A stretch of 64,000 nucleotides of DNA from REEB509 sp049314555 (GCA_049314555.1 JBMOEW010000006.1:1-64000), one strand, 5' to 3'. Counted from the stretch's first letter, positions 25,017 to 35,146 are shown. Notes: generated by a model not told the origin, from the sequence alone. Translations and numbers: made by a program.

Positions 25017-28000
25017 GCGCCATCACCTCGTTCTTCGTCGAACGCTGGCAGGTCACGCTGGTCGCGTTCACGCTTTTGGTGGCCCTTGGGGTCAACGCCG
25101 TGATCGGTATTCCGAAATCGGAAGATCCCATCGCACGGTTTCCGATCACGCTTGTGTCAGTCGTTTTGCCGGGTGCTGACGCGTCCGAGATGGAACAACT
25201 CGTGGCGATCCCCATTGAGGAAGCGATCAACAGGATCGAAGACGTCGCCGAAATCGAGTCCAACATTTCGGCTGGCTTTGTTTCCGTGCGCGCAGAATTC
25301 GTCTGGGGCGTTGATCCAGACCGCAAGTTTGATGAGGTCGTGCGCGAAGTAAATCGCATTCGCCCAGACCTTCCCACCGGCGTGCGCGATGTGCGCCTGG
25401 ACCGCGCATCCACCGCCAACGCCAACGTCGTACAAATGGCGCTGGTCAGCCAAAACGCATCGATGCGCCAGATGCTCGCCTATGCCGAAGCGCTGGAAGA
25501 TCTGATTGAACGCCAACAAGGCGTGCAACAGGCAGAGATTTGGGGCGCGCCTCCTCCAGAGGTGCGCGTCACCCTCAACCTCGACCGCATGGCCCAATAC
25601 CGCGTGCCGGCAAACCTTGTGGTGCAGGCCCTGCAGGCCGAAGGTATCTCCAGCCCCATCGGCGCAGTAGAAGCCGGCGGCAGGCGCTTCACCGTCGCCG
25701 CCACCGGGGCCTACGACAGCCTGGAAGAGATCGCCGCCGTCCCCTTGCGCAGCACCGATGGCCGCACCCTCACCGTGGGCGATGTGGCAGCCGTGGCCTG
25801 GGCCGACGACGAACAACGCCACATGACCCGCTTCAACGGCGAGCGCGCGATATTCGTCACCGCCCGCGCTGGCATCGGCGAAAATGTGTTCACCGTCACC
25901 AACGCGATCCACACCGCTGTGGATGCCTTTGAACAACAGCTGCCCGAAGGCGTGCGGCTGGAGCGCGGCTTTGACCAATCAAAAACCGTCTCCGACCGCC
26001 TGTTAAAGCTCGGCCGCGACTTCCTGATCGCGATTTTTCTGGTGCTGCTGACGCTTTTACCGCTGGGTTTCCGCGCCTCGATTGTGGTGATGGTGTCGAT
26101 CCCATTGTCTCTGGCGATGGGCGTTACTGCGCTGTCGATCCTGGGCTATTCGATGAACCAGCTGTCGATCGCCGGCTTCATCATCGCCCTTGGCTTGCTG
26201 GTAGACGACAGCATCGTGGTCACCGAAAACATTGCCCGCCGCTTGCGCGAAGGTCTCACGCCGCGCCAGGCAGCGGTTGCCGGTGTTGAAGAAATCAACG
26301 TGGCCGTGATCGGCTGCACGGCCACGCTCTTGCTGGCCTTTCTGCCATTGCTGGCGCTTCCTGAAGGCTCCGGCCAATTCATCCGGTCCCTGCCAATGGC
26401 AGTGATCATGACGATCATCGCCTCGCTGATCGTGTCCTTGACGGTGATCCCATTTTTGGCGGCCCACCTCCTGCCAAAGTCCCATCAGGGCCATTCCAAT
26501 CCCCTGCTCGATGGGGTGATGGGCGTGATCCACAACGTCTACCGACCGGTGCTGCATTGGGCTTTGGCACGCCCGATCTACACCGTGGTTGCGGGCCTTG
26601 CCTGCTTTGCCCTGTCCTTGACGTTGATCCCACGGCTGGGCTTTAGCCTGTTTCCAGAAAACGACAGCCCCTATTTCATGGTGGATATTGAGCTGCCAGA
26701 GGGCGCAGCGATCAGCGAAACGGATAAGGCGGTGCGCTTTGCTGAAGGCGTGCTTGCCCAGCATGAAGAGGTCGTGTGGCGCATGGCCAACGTCGGGCGC
26801 GGCAACCCTTTCGTTTATTATAACGACAGCCCAGCCCCGCAACAGTCCAACATCGGATCATTGTACGTCAGCCTGAAAAAGTATGAGGCCGAAGACACGC
26901 GCGCCCTGCTGCAAGAGATCCGCGCCCAGCTGAACACCTATCCCGGCGCACAGATCAGTGTGCGTCGCTTTGAAAACGGCCCCCCGATCGATGCCCCGAT
27001 CGCGGTTCGCATCCAAGGCCCTGACATCGCAGCGCTCGAAGCTCTGGCCGCCGACGCCGAACGCATCATCACCACAACGCCCGGCACCCGCGACGTCCGC
27101 AACCCGCTCTCTGCCCGCCTCATCGAGTTGGACTTGAACGTCGATGCCAACAAGGCAGCGCTGCTAGGCGTTCCTGCCGGCGGTGTTGACGACGCGGTAC
27201 GGATCGCCCTGGGCGGTGCTACAGTGGCAGCCTTCCGCGATCCCAAGGGCGATTCCTACCCCGTCGTCGTCCGCAGCCCCCGCGACGGAGATAGCGCCCC
27301 CGCCCTGGCCTCGATTGACGGGCTTTATGTTTGGACATCCACCGGCGGCGCGGTTCCCCTGGCCGAAATCGCAAGCCCCAGCTTCACCTCCGCCGCCGCC
27401 CGCATCGACCGCTACCAACGCGAACGCAGCGTTACCATCACAGCCTTTGCCGCCGACGGGTTCTTGACCTCCGATGTCACCGCAGACGCGGCCTCTCGCC
27501 TGCAAGACCTTCGCCTTCCCCCCGGTTACACGATTGAGCTGGGCGGCCAGGCGGCGGCCAGTGCGGAAAGTTTCTCCGGGCTTGGCACTGCGATCTTGGT
27601 GGCAATCTTTGGCGTGATGGTGGTGCTGCTGTTGGAGTTCCGCACCTTCGCTGTCACCGCGGTGGTGGCTTTCGTCATACCGTTTGGTATCATGGGTGGC
27701 TTGATCGCCCTGTGGATCACCGGCAACTCGCTGTCGTTCACCGCCGTGATTGGCTTTGTCGCTTTGATCGGTATAGAGATCAAAAACTCGATCTTGTTGG
27801 TGGAGTTTGCAACCCAGGAGCGCGCCCGCGGCACACCTCTGCGCGAGGCCATCGAAAAGGCCGGCGAAGTGCGCTTCCTGCCGGTGTTGCTCACCTCAGT
27901 CACAGCGATCGGCGGGCTCACCCCGCTGGTGTTGGAGAATTCGCCTCTGTTTACCCCGCTGGCGATCGTCATCATCGGCGGCTTGGTCAGCTCAACCTTG

Positions 28001-28102
28001 GTGGCGCGGATTGTCACCCCGGCGATGTATCTACTGCTCGCACCAAACGACGATCAGTACGCGGCGCAACTGGCGCGTGACGGGACTAAATCCGCGCACT
28101 GA
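25013..28102 (+). CDS. RND efflux permease
   Basis: The 1029-residue inner-membrane pump is full length for HAE1/AcrB-like RND transporters. TM1 is at residues 12-30, followed by a first periplasmic domain. A TM2-6 block contains GLLVDDSIVVTENIARR with the essential Asp pair in TM4, then a second periplasmic loop, and TM8-12 near VVLLLEFRTFAV to IVTPAMYLLLAPN. It uses proton motive force to export substrates with the adaptor encoded upstream. Substrate specificity cannot be read. Its TGA is immediately back to back with the stop of the convergent methyltransferase gene. Confidence 0.95.
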   Translation: MSAITSFFVERWQVTLVAFTLLVALGVNAVIGIPKSEDPIARFPITLVSVVLPGADASEMEQLVAIPIEEAINRIEDVAEIESNISAGFVSVRAEFVWGVDPDRKFDEVVREVNRIRPDLPTGVRDVRLDRASTANANVVQMALVSQNASMRQMLAYAEALEDLIERQQGVQQAEIWGAPPPEVRVTLNLDRMAQYRVPANLVVQALQAEGISSPIGAVEAGGRRFTVAATGAYDSLEEIAAVPLRSTDGRTLTVGDVAAVAWADDEQRHMTRFNGERAIFVTARAGIGENVFTVTNAIHTAVDAFEQQLPEGVRLERGFDQSKTVSDRLLKLGRDFLIAIFLVLLTLLPLGFRASIVVMVSIPLSLAMGVTALSILGYSMNQLSIAGFIIALGLLVDDSIVVTENIARRLREGLTPRQAAVAGVEEINVAVIGCTATLLLAFLPLLALPEGSGQFIRSLPMAVIMTIIASLIVSLTVIPFLAAHLLPKSHQGHSNPLLDGVMGVIHNVYRPVLHWALARPIYTVVAGLACFALSLTLIPRLGFSLFPENDSPYFMVDIELPEGAAISETDKAVRFAEGVLAQHEEVVWRMANVGRGNPFVYYNDSPAPQQSNIGSLYVSLKKYEAEDTRALLQEIRAQLNTYPGAQISVRRFENGPPIDAPIAVRIQGPDIAALEALAADAERIITTTPGTRDVRNPLSARLIELDLNVDANKAALLGVPAGGVDDAVRIALGGATVAAFRDPKGDSYPVVVRSPRDGDSAPALASIDGLYVWTSTGGAVPLAEIASPSFTSAAARIDRYQRERSVTITAFAADGFLTSDVTADAASRLQDLRLPPGYTIELGGQAAASAESFSGLGTAILVAIFGVMVVLLLEFRTFAVTAVVAFVIPFGIMGGLIALWITGNSLSFTAVIGFVALIGIEIKNSILLVEFATQERARGTPLREAIEKAGEVRFLPVLLTSVTAIGGLTPLVLENSPLFTPLAIVIIGGLVSSTLVARIVTPAMYLLLAPNDDQYAAQLARDGTKSAH

Positions 28103-29158
28103 TCACACCCGGCGGAACACCAGCACTTTCGTCAAAAACGCAAGCTCTGTTGCTTCATGGCGCAAGCCCACGCTGTCAAACATGCCGATCAGGTCTTCTT
28201 TCAAATAAGACCCGTAATACGGCTCATGAAAGCCATGCGGGAAGTATTCCAGCATCTGGTCCAGGTCTGGCGCGTCGCCCATCTGCAGGCTGTCTGCAAA
28301 CACCAGTACCCCGCCAGGCGGCATAACCCGCGCGATTTCCTGCGCCACCAGCGGGCGCACCCGCGGCGGCAGTTCGTGGAACAGATAGATGCAGGAGGCA
28401 GACTGAAACCGTCCGTCTTCAAACGGCAATTGCTCGCCAGCCCCAGACACAAGCTCCACATGCGGCCACGCAGCCAGCCGTGCCTTGGCCTTGGCCAGAT
28501 ACGCCGGTGACAGATCAATCCCCACCGCCGGCAAACGCGGCAACGCGCTGAGCGTTTGCTCCAAAAACCGCCCGTTGCCGCACGCCATATCAAGGTGCTT
28601 CACCCGCCGTTGGTCTGCCCCTCGCAGGGCCTTCACCAAGGCACCGAGCACAATCCGTCGCATCGCGTCTGCAGCGCCCCCAAACAACACCTCGACCTGG
28701 GTATCGTACAGCTCTGCGCTTTCCTCGCTCAGCCATCCTCCAGACTGATAGTGGAAGTTCTGAAGGTAGTAGGTGGGATAGCGCCCGCGCTCCGCCATCG
28801 TGCGCACCTCGACGCCATTCTTTGCAACCCGGCGCTGATCCACCTTCGGCAAATCTCGAAAAAAGCGCGCGCTGTGCATCAAGCCGGCGGCGGTCTGTTG
28901 CAGGCCAAAGTCGTCCGGAGCCGGATAAAGCCCCGCCTCGATGTTGGCACGATCCTTGGCAAACAGCCCCAAAAACGCGGCCCTTATGCGCTTTTCGTCC
29001 CCCGGCTGGCTTTGCGGCCGAAACTTCGGTTCGCCCGGTCGGTCAAACGGCTGCGACAACCGGCGCGCAGCCAGATAGTGCCCAAGATACCAGGCAACCC
29101 GCGTTCCCTGCGCCGCCACATACCGCGCCCGCCCGATCCGATCAGCAAAGCTTGCCAT
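28103..29158 (-). CDS. Class I SAM-dependent methyltransferase
   Basis: The 351-residue protein has an N-terminal helical extension of about 170 residues, then a class I fold. Motif I is HLDMACGNGRFLEQ, followed by AVGIDLSPAYLAKAK (motif II acidic region), SASCIYLFHELPPRVR and GGVLVFADSLQMGD. The substrate is unknown. The long N-terminal part recurs in hypothetical alphaproteobacterial methyltransferases. ATG at 29156-29158 follows AGGGGGAG. Confidence 0.88.
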   Translation of the reverse strand: MASFADRIGRARYVAAQGTRVAWYLGHYLAARRLSQPFDRPGEPKFRPQSQPGDEKRIRAAFLGLFAKDRANIEAGLYPAPDDFGLQQTAAGLMHSARFFRDLPKVDQRRVAKNGVEVRTMAERGRYPTYYLQNFHYQSGGWLSEESAELYDTQVEVLFGGAADAMRRIVLGALVKALRGADQRRVKHLDMACGNGRFLEQTLSALPRLPAVGIDLSPAYLAKAKARLAAWPHVELVSGAGEQLPFEDGRFQSASCIYLFHELPPRVRPLVAQEIARVMPPGGVLVFADSLQMGDAPDLDQMLEYFPHGFHEPYYGSYLKEDLIGMFDSVGLRHEATELAFLTKVLVFRRV

Positions 29159-29225
29159 CAAACTCCCCCTTTTGGGCATGCTGCAATGAGCATGTAAAAA
29201 GGAGGTGCCCCGCTTCGCACGGAAT

Positions 29226-29675
29226 TCAAGCCTCCCATTGTGTGATCCGCCGGATCAAATGGCGGGTTTTCACGGTGGTTTCACTTTGCACTTTGCCCCG
29301 CACCGAAACATTGGCTTCGTGCACCGTTTCACTGGAGCCAGAGATCAGCGGGTGCCATGCAAACAGCTCGCGCCCCTCATTCACCAGCCGGTAGGCGCAC
29401 GAGCGCGGCAACCAACCAAGCTCCGGCACGTTTTCCGGCGTCAGCTTCACGCAATCCGGCACGTGGCTCTTGCGGTTGGGATAATCCTTGCAGCGGCAGG
29501 TTGCGCCATCAAACATCTTGCAGGCCACGTCGGTGAGATAGATTTCCCCCGTGTCCTCGTCCTCAAGCCCAATCAGGCAGCACTTCCCGCACCCATCGCA
29601 CAGGCTTTCCCATTCCTGGTCTGTCATTTCGCCAAGGGTCTTGGCTTTCCAGAACGGCACCTCCGGCGCACTCAT
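29226..29675 (-). CDS. YcgN/UPF0260 cysteine-cluster protein
   Basis: The 149-residue protein has the cluster LCDGCGKCCLIGLEDEDTGE, then VACKMFD, CRCKDYPNR, VPDCVKL and RSCAYRL, the UPF0260 (YcgN) pattern that probably binds an Fe-S or Zn centre. The function is not established. Its ATG overlaps the stop of the upstream RNA methyltransferase gene by four bases, so both are translated from one leftward message. Confidence 0.92.
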   Translation of the reverse strand: MSAPEVPFWKAKTLGEMTDQEWESLCDGCGKCCLIGLEDEDTGEIYLTDVACKMFDGATCRCKDYPNRKSHVPDCVKLTPENVPELGWLPRSCAYRLVNEGRELFAWHPLISGSSETVHEANVSVRGKVQSETTVKTRHLIRRITQWEA

Positions 29676-30985
29676 CGCTCAAACGCCCCCACCACTTCAA
29701 CGTGCGCAGACCAGTGGAATTGATCCACCGGGCTCACGCGGCTCAAAGTGAACCCGGCATCCACAAGCACCCGCGCATCACGCGCAAACGTTGCCGGATC
29801 ACACGAAACTGCCGCAACCCGGCTGGCCCCGCTGGCGGCGATTTGCTCGGCCTGGAGGCGCGCCCCACAGCGTGGCGGATCAAACACCACCGCATCGATC
29901 TTCTTCATTTCCAACCCGGAAACCGGCTGGCGCAACAGGTCCCGCCGTGTGGTGGTGATCGTTTTGATCGCCCCGCCAGCGCCGTCGCCGCCGGCCTTCA
30001 ACGCGGCCAACATCGCCGCTTCGCCGTCCACCGCCCAAACTTCGGCGGTTTGCGCAAGCCGCAGCGCAAACGTGCCAACCCCACAAAACAAATCAGCCAC
30101 CCGCTTGGGCCCTTCCCCAATGGCCGCAAGCGTAAGCGCCACCAGGGTTTCTTCCCCCAGCACGGTCGGTTGCGTGAAACACCCCGGCGGTGGACGCACC
30201 CGCGCGAGCCCCATGCTCAACATCGGCGTGCGCCGCTCCACCAGCACCTCCCCCGCAATCGACAGGCGCGCCACATCCGCCACTTCCGCAGCCTGCGCCG
30301 CCGCCACAAAGCCAGAGCGGTCAAACGCCTCCGCCCCGCCCGCGCCCTTGATATCCACATCAAGCCCGGTTTCGGTTTCCAGCACCTGCAAAATGGCTTC
30401 ACCCCGTTGCGGCGCATAGCCAAGCGCTAGCGTTTTTAAAGCCCCAAGCTTTGCCGCCAATCCGGGCGTCATGGCCGGACACATCGAAATCGGTGAAATC
30501 CGCGCGGTGCCGCGCTCCACAAAGCCAAACCGCACATCGCGACCATCGCGCGCAACATGCAGCCCGATCCGCCGCCGCCCCGCCCCCCAGGCCGCAATCG
30601 TTTCGTCCACTTGGGCCTCCAGACCACGCTTGGCCAAAGCGGCCACCACTTGCTGGCGCTTCCAAGACAGCGTTGCTTGATCGTCCCAGTGCTGCAGCTG
30701 GCAGCCCCCACAAACCCCGAAATGCGAACAGGGCGCACCAACCCGCTCCTGGCTGGCGCGCTCGATGGACAATAACCGCCCGCGCTCGCCAATTACCGCC
30801 GCCCGCACGGTTTCACCTGGAAGCCCGTAGGCCACATAGATTGGCCCGCTTTCGCCCGCGGCCACCGCATCGCCGCGCGTGCCCATTTCGACAAGCTCCA
30901 GCGTTTGCTCCTGCGCGGCAGGCGGAGCAGAACCGGCTCGCGCCATCGCTGGCTTGCCCCTGGCATATCGTTGTGCACGCTTCAT
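29672..30985 (-). CDS. TrmA/RumA-type RNA (uracil-5) methyltransferase
   Basis: The 437-residue protein has an N-terminal TRAM-like region, the [4Fe-4S] cluster motif CSHFGVCGGCQLQHW near residue 95 with a further cysteine in SMCPAM, and a C-terminal class I domain (VADLFCGVGTFALRLA). FDPPRCGA and the catalytic SCDPATFARD complete it. The family makes m5U in 23S rRNA (RlmC/RlmD) or tRNA; which site is not clear from sequence. It is first in a two-gene leftward unit with YcgN and divergent from the glycine-zipper gene. Confidence 0.9.
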   Translation of the reverse strand: MKRAQRYARGKPAMARAGSAPPAAQEQTLELVEMGTRGDAVAAGESGPIYVAYGLPGETVRAAVIGERGRLLSIERASQERVGAPCSHFGVCGGCQLQHWDDQATLSWKRQQVVAALAKRGLEAQVDETIAAWGAGRRRIGLHVARDGRDVRFGFVERGTARISPISMCPAMTPGLAAKLGALKTLALGYAPQRGEAILQVLETETGLDVDIKGAGGAEAFDRSGFVAAAQAAEVADVARLSIAGEVLVERRTPMLSMGLARVRPPPGCFTQPTVLGEETLVALTLAAIGEGPKRVADLFCGVGTFALRLAQTAEVWAVDGEAAMLAALKAGGDGAGGAIKTITTTRRDLLRQPVSGLEMKKIDAVVFDPPRCGARLQAEQIAASGASRVAAVSCDPATFARDARVLVDAGFTLSRVSPVDQFHWSAHVEVVGAFER

Positions 30986-31065
30986 CGAAATCGCTTCATG
31001 TGGGATTCAGCTAGACCCTGATTGTATGGCGGTACGCAAAGACGCAACGCCAGAAGGAGGCACCC

Positions 31066-31587
31066 ATGCGCGCCACTGCTCTTATTGTCGCCGGCCTGAC
31101 CACACTTGTCATGGCCCTGGGTGCAGCAGCACCGGCTCAAGCCCAAGCCTATGGCGTTGATCCGCACTGCGCGCAACAACGCCAAAACCGGATGGTTGCC
31201 GGTGCCCTGATTGGCGGCGTCGCCGGTGCCGTTCTTGGCAACAACGTCGCTGCCCGCAACGCCCAAACTGAGGGCACCGTGCTTGGTGGCGCGGTTGGGG
31301 CAGCTGCTGGCGCAGCGATCGGACGCCAATCCGCCCGCTGCGACAACAACGCCTACAGCCAATACCAGCAACGCGCCCCAGACCCCTACTACAATCCGTC
31401 GGGCCTTTACGGCGCGCCCCCACAAAATGGCTACTATGGCACCAGCAATGCCGGCGGCTATGGCTACGGTTCCCCCCAACAAGAATGCCGCTGGGGCGAG
31501 CAGCGCATCCGTGATCGCAATGGACGCTGGCAATCCCAGGACGTCTACCTCTGCCAAGGCCCCGATGGCGTCTGGCGTGCCCAGTAA
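31066..31587 (+). CDS. Glycine-zipper 2TM domain exported protein
   Basis: The 173-residue protein has a signal peptide ending APAQAQA, then a glycine zipper (AGALIGGVAGAVLGNNVAARN and VLGGAVGAAAGAAIGRQ) characteristic of Rick_17kDa/SlyB-like envelope proteins. A Tyr/Gly/Pro-rich stretch and a C-terminal small domain with two cysteines (EQECRWG, YLCQGPDG) follow. It is probably associated with the envelope. GAAGGAGG stands seven bases before the ATG. Confidence 0.85.
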   Translation: MRATALIVAGLTTLVMALGAAAPAQAQAYGVDPHCAQQRQNRMVAGALIGGVAGAVLGNNVAARNAQTEGTVLGGAVGAAAGAAIGRQSARCDNNAYSQYQQRAPDPYYNPSGLYGAPPQNGYYGTSNAGGYGYGSPQQECRWGEQRIRDRNGRWQSQDVYLCQGPDGVWRAQ

Positions 31588-31596
31588 CCAATAGGC

Positions 31597-32328
31597 TTAA
31601 CCCTCCCGGCGGGCGTGTAGGAGAAATTCCAAAGCGCCCGCCCCTCCCCGGATCGGGCTTTCGATCAGCCCGCGCACGGTGAACCGTTCCACCCCTTCAA
31701 GACCACTAGCGGCCTGCGCAGCGATCGCGCGGGCCGCATCGTCTTGAGGCACCCCGGTCGAGCCCCGCCGCTCCGGTCCGCTTTCAAACTGCGGTTTGAC
31801 AAGAGCCACAAGATCGCATGCCTGGGCCACGAGCCCCAAAGCCGCTGGCAGCGCTTTGGCCAACCCGATGAAGCTGACATCGGCAACAAGCAAACTGACG
31901 CCCTCTGGCACCTGCGCCCGCGTCAAAGCGCGCGCATCAAGCCCTTCGTAGCTGGTCACGCCAGGATCTGCCCGCACCTGCGGGTCAAGCTGATCACGCC
32001 CCACATCCACCGTGATCACATGCGCAGCACCCTGCGCCCGCAACACCTGCGTGAAACCGCCGGTGGAAGCCCCAACGTCCAGGCAAACCCGGCCTGCCGG
32101 ATCCACCTGAAAAACCTGCAGCCCATGCGCAAGCTTCACGCCCCCCCGCGACACCCAAGGGTGCGGCGATTGCGCACTGATCGCGGCGGTCAGCGCCACC
32201 AGCGCACCCGGCTTTTCGATCACCTCTCCGTCCACAATCACCAACCCGGCGTTGATCGCCTCCTGGGCCTTCGCGCGTGACGAAAACAGCCTCCGCTGCA
32301 CCAACACCTGATCGATCCTGCCCCGCAT
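31597..32328 (-). CDS. tlyA: TlyA-family rRNA 2'-O-methyltransferase / hemolysin-like
   Basis: The 243-residue protein has an S4 RNA-binding domain at the N-terminus (RIDQVLVQRRLFSSRAKAQ) and an FtsJ-like SAM domain with VCLDVGASTGGFTQVL, VDVGRDQLDP and ALVKPQFESG. TlyA proteins 2'-O-methylate 16S and 23S rRNA cytidines in mycobacteria; the haemolysin name is historical. It is convergent with the glycine-zipper gene and divergent from the amidase. Confidence 0.93.
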   Translation of the reverse strand: MRGRIDQVLVQRRLFSSRAKAQEAINAGLVIVDGEVIEKPGALVALTAAISAQSPHPWVSRGGVKLAHGLQVFQVDPAGRVCLDVGASTGGFTQVLRAQGAAHVITVDVGRDQLDPQVRADPGVTSYEGLDARALTRAQVPEGVSLLVADVSFIGLAKALPAALGLVAQACDLVALVKPQFESGPERRGSTGVPQDDAARAIAAQAASGLEGVERFTVRGLIESPIRGGAGALEFLLHARREG

Positions 32329-32404
32329 TGAACAATCGCCCTTGCCGTATGCCCTACCTTACGCAAGGGTTTAGGCGAACCACCACCCCAGCGGGAGAGC
32401 CTTG

Positions 32405-33907
32405 ATGAACCAGACCCTGTCGCGTCGTTCGCTGCTGAGTGCAGCTGCCGTCACCAGCGTTGCCGCTTGCGCCAGCACGCCCGCACCTTCCCCGGCGTCT
32501 GGCCCCTCAGACGTGATGGGTGAATTGGACGGTGTTGGCATAGCGGCCCTGATCCGTTCGCGCGACATCACGGCAAGGGAGGCGGTGGAGGCAGCCATCG
32601 CCCGCGCTGAACGCATGGAACCGCGGGTCAATGCCATTGCCACCGCCTGTTTTGAACGCGCCCTCGAAACCGCAGGCACCCCGCAAACCGGGCCGTTTGC
32701 CGGCGTTCCCACGTTGGTCAAGGATTTGACGGCCCTGGCTGGCGTAAAGCTGATGTTTGGCTGTCGCGCCTATGCTGAAAACGTCGCCCAAGACACAGCC
32801 CCCTATGTGCGGGCGATGCTGGCTGCCGGCCTCACCCCAATCGGCAAATCCACCACCCCCGAGTTTGGCCTCACCGCCACCACAGAACCCCTGCTCACAG
32901 GCACCACCCGCAACCCCTGGAATGTCGACCACTCCTCCGGCGGCTCGTCTGGCGGCGCGGCTGCGGCCGTTGCCTGCGGCATTGTGCCCGTGGCCCACGC
33001 TTCCGACGGCGGCGGCTCGATCCGCATCCCGGCTTCTTGCTGTGGCCTTGTGGGTCTCAAACCGTCCCGCGGCCGGACCGCCGCCGGCATCAATCGCGAA
33101 ATCCCGATCGACCTGAGCGTACATGGCGTTGTCAGCCGGTCCGTGCGCGACACCGCCGCCTGGTTTGCCGCCACCGAAGCCACCGGCACCGGCGCGCCCT
33201 TAACCCCCATTGGATTGGTCACAGGCCCCAGCCAAAGACGCCTGCGCATCGGCCTTGGCATCACCGACGCATCAGGCAACCAACCAACGCCAGAAGTCGC
33301 AGCCGCGATCACGGCCATCGCCGCCCAGTGCGAAGCGCTCGGCCACCGCGTCACAGAGCTTTCACCGATGTTGGACGGCGAAGCCTTCAAAAACGCGTTC
33401 ATCCTCTATTGGGCCTCCGGCGCGGCACAAAGCATCGGCCAGATCCAAGCGCAAAGACCGGGCGTGCCCCTCGACACCCTGGTCGAGCCCCTGACCCAAC
33501 AATTGGCGGCCCTCTGGCAGCGCCAGCCCGCAGGCACCCTTGCGCGCATCGTGGCAACGATGCGGGCAGCGGAATCGTCCTATGCCGCCGCCTTTAGCAC
33601 CATCGACGTGATGCTAACCCCGGTAGTCACTCGCCCCGCCCCGCGCATCGGCGAACTGGCCCCCACTTTGCCCTTCGAGCAAGGCTTTGCCGAAGTCACT
33701 GAACGCTATGTCACCTACACGCCCATCGAAAACGTCACTGGCGCACCCGCCATCTCCCTGCCGTTGGCGATGAGCAGCGACGGTCTGCCCATCGGCGCCC
33801 ACTTCACCGCTGGGCTGGGCAATGAACGCACGCTGCTGGAACTGGCCTATGAGCTTGAACTTGCAATGCCCTGGTCGGCCAGAAAACCACCGCTCTGGAT
33901 TAGCTAA
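32405..33907 (+). CDS. Amidase signature family enzyme, exported lipoprotein
   Basis: The 500-residue enzyme has a twin-arginine-like N-terminus SRRSLLSAAAVTSVAACAS with a possible lipobox. The amidase signature follows: TLVKDLT with the catalytic lysine near 104, the HSSGGSSGGAAAAVACG loop carrying the nucleophile region, and GGGSIRIPASCCGLVGLKPS. The Ser-cisSer-Lys triad is thus complete. It hydrolyses an unknown amide, probably in the periplasm or at the membrane. ATG 32405 is preferred over TTG 32402, with GGGAG upstream. Confidence 0.92.
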   Translation: MNQTLSRRSLLSAAAVTSVAACASTPAPSPASGPSDVMGELDGVGIAALIRSRDITAREAVEAAIARAERMEPRVNAIATACFERALETAGTPQTGPFAGVPTLVKDLTALAGVKLMFGCRAYAENVAQDTAPYVRAMLAAGLTPIGKSTTPEFGLTATTEPLLTGTTRNPWNVDHSSGGSSGGAAAAVACGIVPVAHASDGGGSIRIPASCCGLVGLKPSRGRTAAGINREIPIDLSVHGVVSRSVRDTAAWFAATEATGTGAPLTPIGLVTGPSQRRLRIGLGITDASGNQPTPEVAAAITAIAAQCEALGHRVTELSPMLDGEAFKNAFILYWASGAAQSIGQIQAQRPGVPLDTLVEPLTQQLAALWQRQPAGTLARIVATMRAAESSYAAAFSTIDVMLTPVVTRPAPRIGELAPTLPFEQGFAEVTERYVTYTPIENVTGAPAISLPLAMSSDGLPIGAHFTAGLGNERTLLELAYELELAMPWSARKPPLWIS

Positions 33908-33968
33908 CCTGCGCACGCGGCCGAGGGTCGCGCTTGCGAGGGACGCCACGCCCAGCTAGGCCAGAGCG

Positions 33969-34385
33969 ATGAACGCCGAACAATCCATTCGTGTCCTGGA
34001 CGTCCCCACCGAACTGCGCGTTGGCGTATCTGATAAAGAGCGTGCCCATCCCCAATCGGTGCGCATCAGCGTTGTGCTCACGCTCCACGAACCGCCCAAC
34101 TTCGCCGATCACGATCGCCTCTGCGACACGATCGACTATGATCATATCATCCGGTTCATCCAACACACCCTTCCCGCCGAAGGGCCAACGCGCCTCATCG
34201 AAACCCTGGCAGACCGCACCGCCAAGCACTGCCTTTCCCTGTCCGCGCGGGTGGCAGGCGCGCAGGTGTCCGTTGCCAAGCCCTCCGTGTTGGGCACGCA
34301 AGGCGAAGTCAGCGTGGTGATCATGCGCCTTGCCGACCACGCCGAGCAACACCACACCAAGTCTATCGCCGAGGCCAACCGATGA
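33969..34385 (+). CDS. folB: Dihydroneopterin aldolase (FolB-like)
   Basis: The 138-residue protein fits the FolB/FolX tunnelling fold: VLDVPTELRVGVSDKERAHPQSVRIS, a DTIDYDHIIRFI block, and LIETLADRTAKHCLS with the conserved glutamate. In folate synthesis FolB cleaves dihydroneopterin. Its stop overlaps the start of an SDR similar to pteridine reductases by ATGA, which supports a pterin role for both. An epimerase-like FolX activity is an alternative. Confidence 0.85.
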   Translation: MNAEQSIRVLDVPTELRVGVSDKERAHPQSVRISVVLTLHEPPNFADHDRLCDTIDYDHIIRFIQHTLPAEGPTRLIETLADRTAKHCLSLSARVAGAQVSVAKPSVLGTQGEVSVVIMRLADHAEQHHTKSIAEANR

Positions 34386-35146
34386 CCCAATCGCCGATGG
34401 GTTGGGTGCTGATCACCGGCGCTGGCAAAAGGCTTGGCCGCGCTGTCGCAGAACACCTTAGTGATCATGGCTGGGCCATCGCGCTCCACTACAACAGCGC
34501 TCGCAGCGAAGCAGAAGCCCTCACCGCCGCGATCATCGCCAAGGGCGCAGCAGCGATTGCCATCGGTGCCGACCTCGCCGATCCTGCCGCCGCCCAAGGC
34601 CTGTGCCAACAGGCATCAGCTGCGTCCGGTTCCCCCTTGAGCGGGCTAGTCAACTGCGCCTCAATCTTCGAGCATGATACCATCGACACCCTCACCCCGG
34701 CCCTGTTTGAACAGCACATGCGCGTCAACACACTGGCCCCGATGCTGCTGTGTCAGGCCTTCGCGCATGCCTTGCCGGAGGGGCACACCGGGGCCATCGT
34801 CAACTTCCTGGATTTCAAGCTCGCGCAACCGTATCCAGACCATCTCTCCTACACCCTCTCAAAATACGCATTGATGGGCGGTTGCGAAATGCTGGCGCGG
34901 GGCTTGGCCCCGCGTGTCCGCGTCAACGCTGTGGCCCCTGGCTATGTGTTGCCCTCGCCGGGCCAACCGCAGGAAGACTTTGAACGCCTGCACGCCAACA
35001 CCCCGCTCGCCCGCGGAGCCACCCCTTCAGACATAGCCAGCGCTGTGCGCTATTTGCTCGAAAGCCCCGCCATCACCGGCCAGACCATCTATGTCGATGC
35101 CGGCCTTCGCTTTCGCAGCTTTGACCGCGATCTGGCATTCATGTAG
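34382..35146 (+). CDS. SDR family, pteridine reductase-like (FolM-type)
   Basis: The 254-residue SDR has VLITGAGKRLGRAVAEHL, the arginine-type TGxxxRLG variant typical of pteridine reductases and FolM, plus NCASIFEHDT, the catalytic YTLSKYALMGG and VNAVAPGYVLPS. The TGAGKRLG motif and the four-base overlap with folB suggest dihydromonapterin or dihydrofolate reduction. That is inference; other SDR substrates are possible. Confidence 0.85.
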   Translation: MTQSPMGWVLITGAGKRLGRAVAEHLSDHGWAIALHYNSARSEAEALTAAIIAKGAAAIAIGADLADPAAAQGLCQQASAASGSPLSGLVNCASIFEHDTIDTLTPALFEQHMRVNTLAPMLLCQAFAHALPEGHTGAIVNFLDFKLAQPYPDHLSYTLSKYALMGGCEMLARGLAPRVRVNAVAPGYVLPSPGQPQEDFERLHANTPLARGATPSDIASAVRYLLESPAITGQTIYVDAGLRFRSFDRDLAFM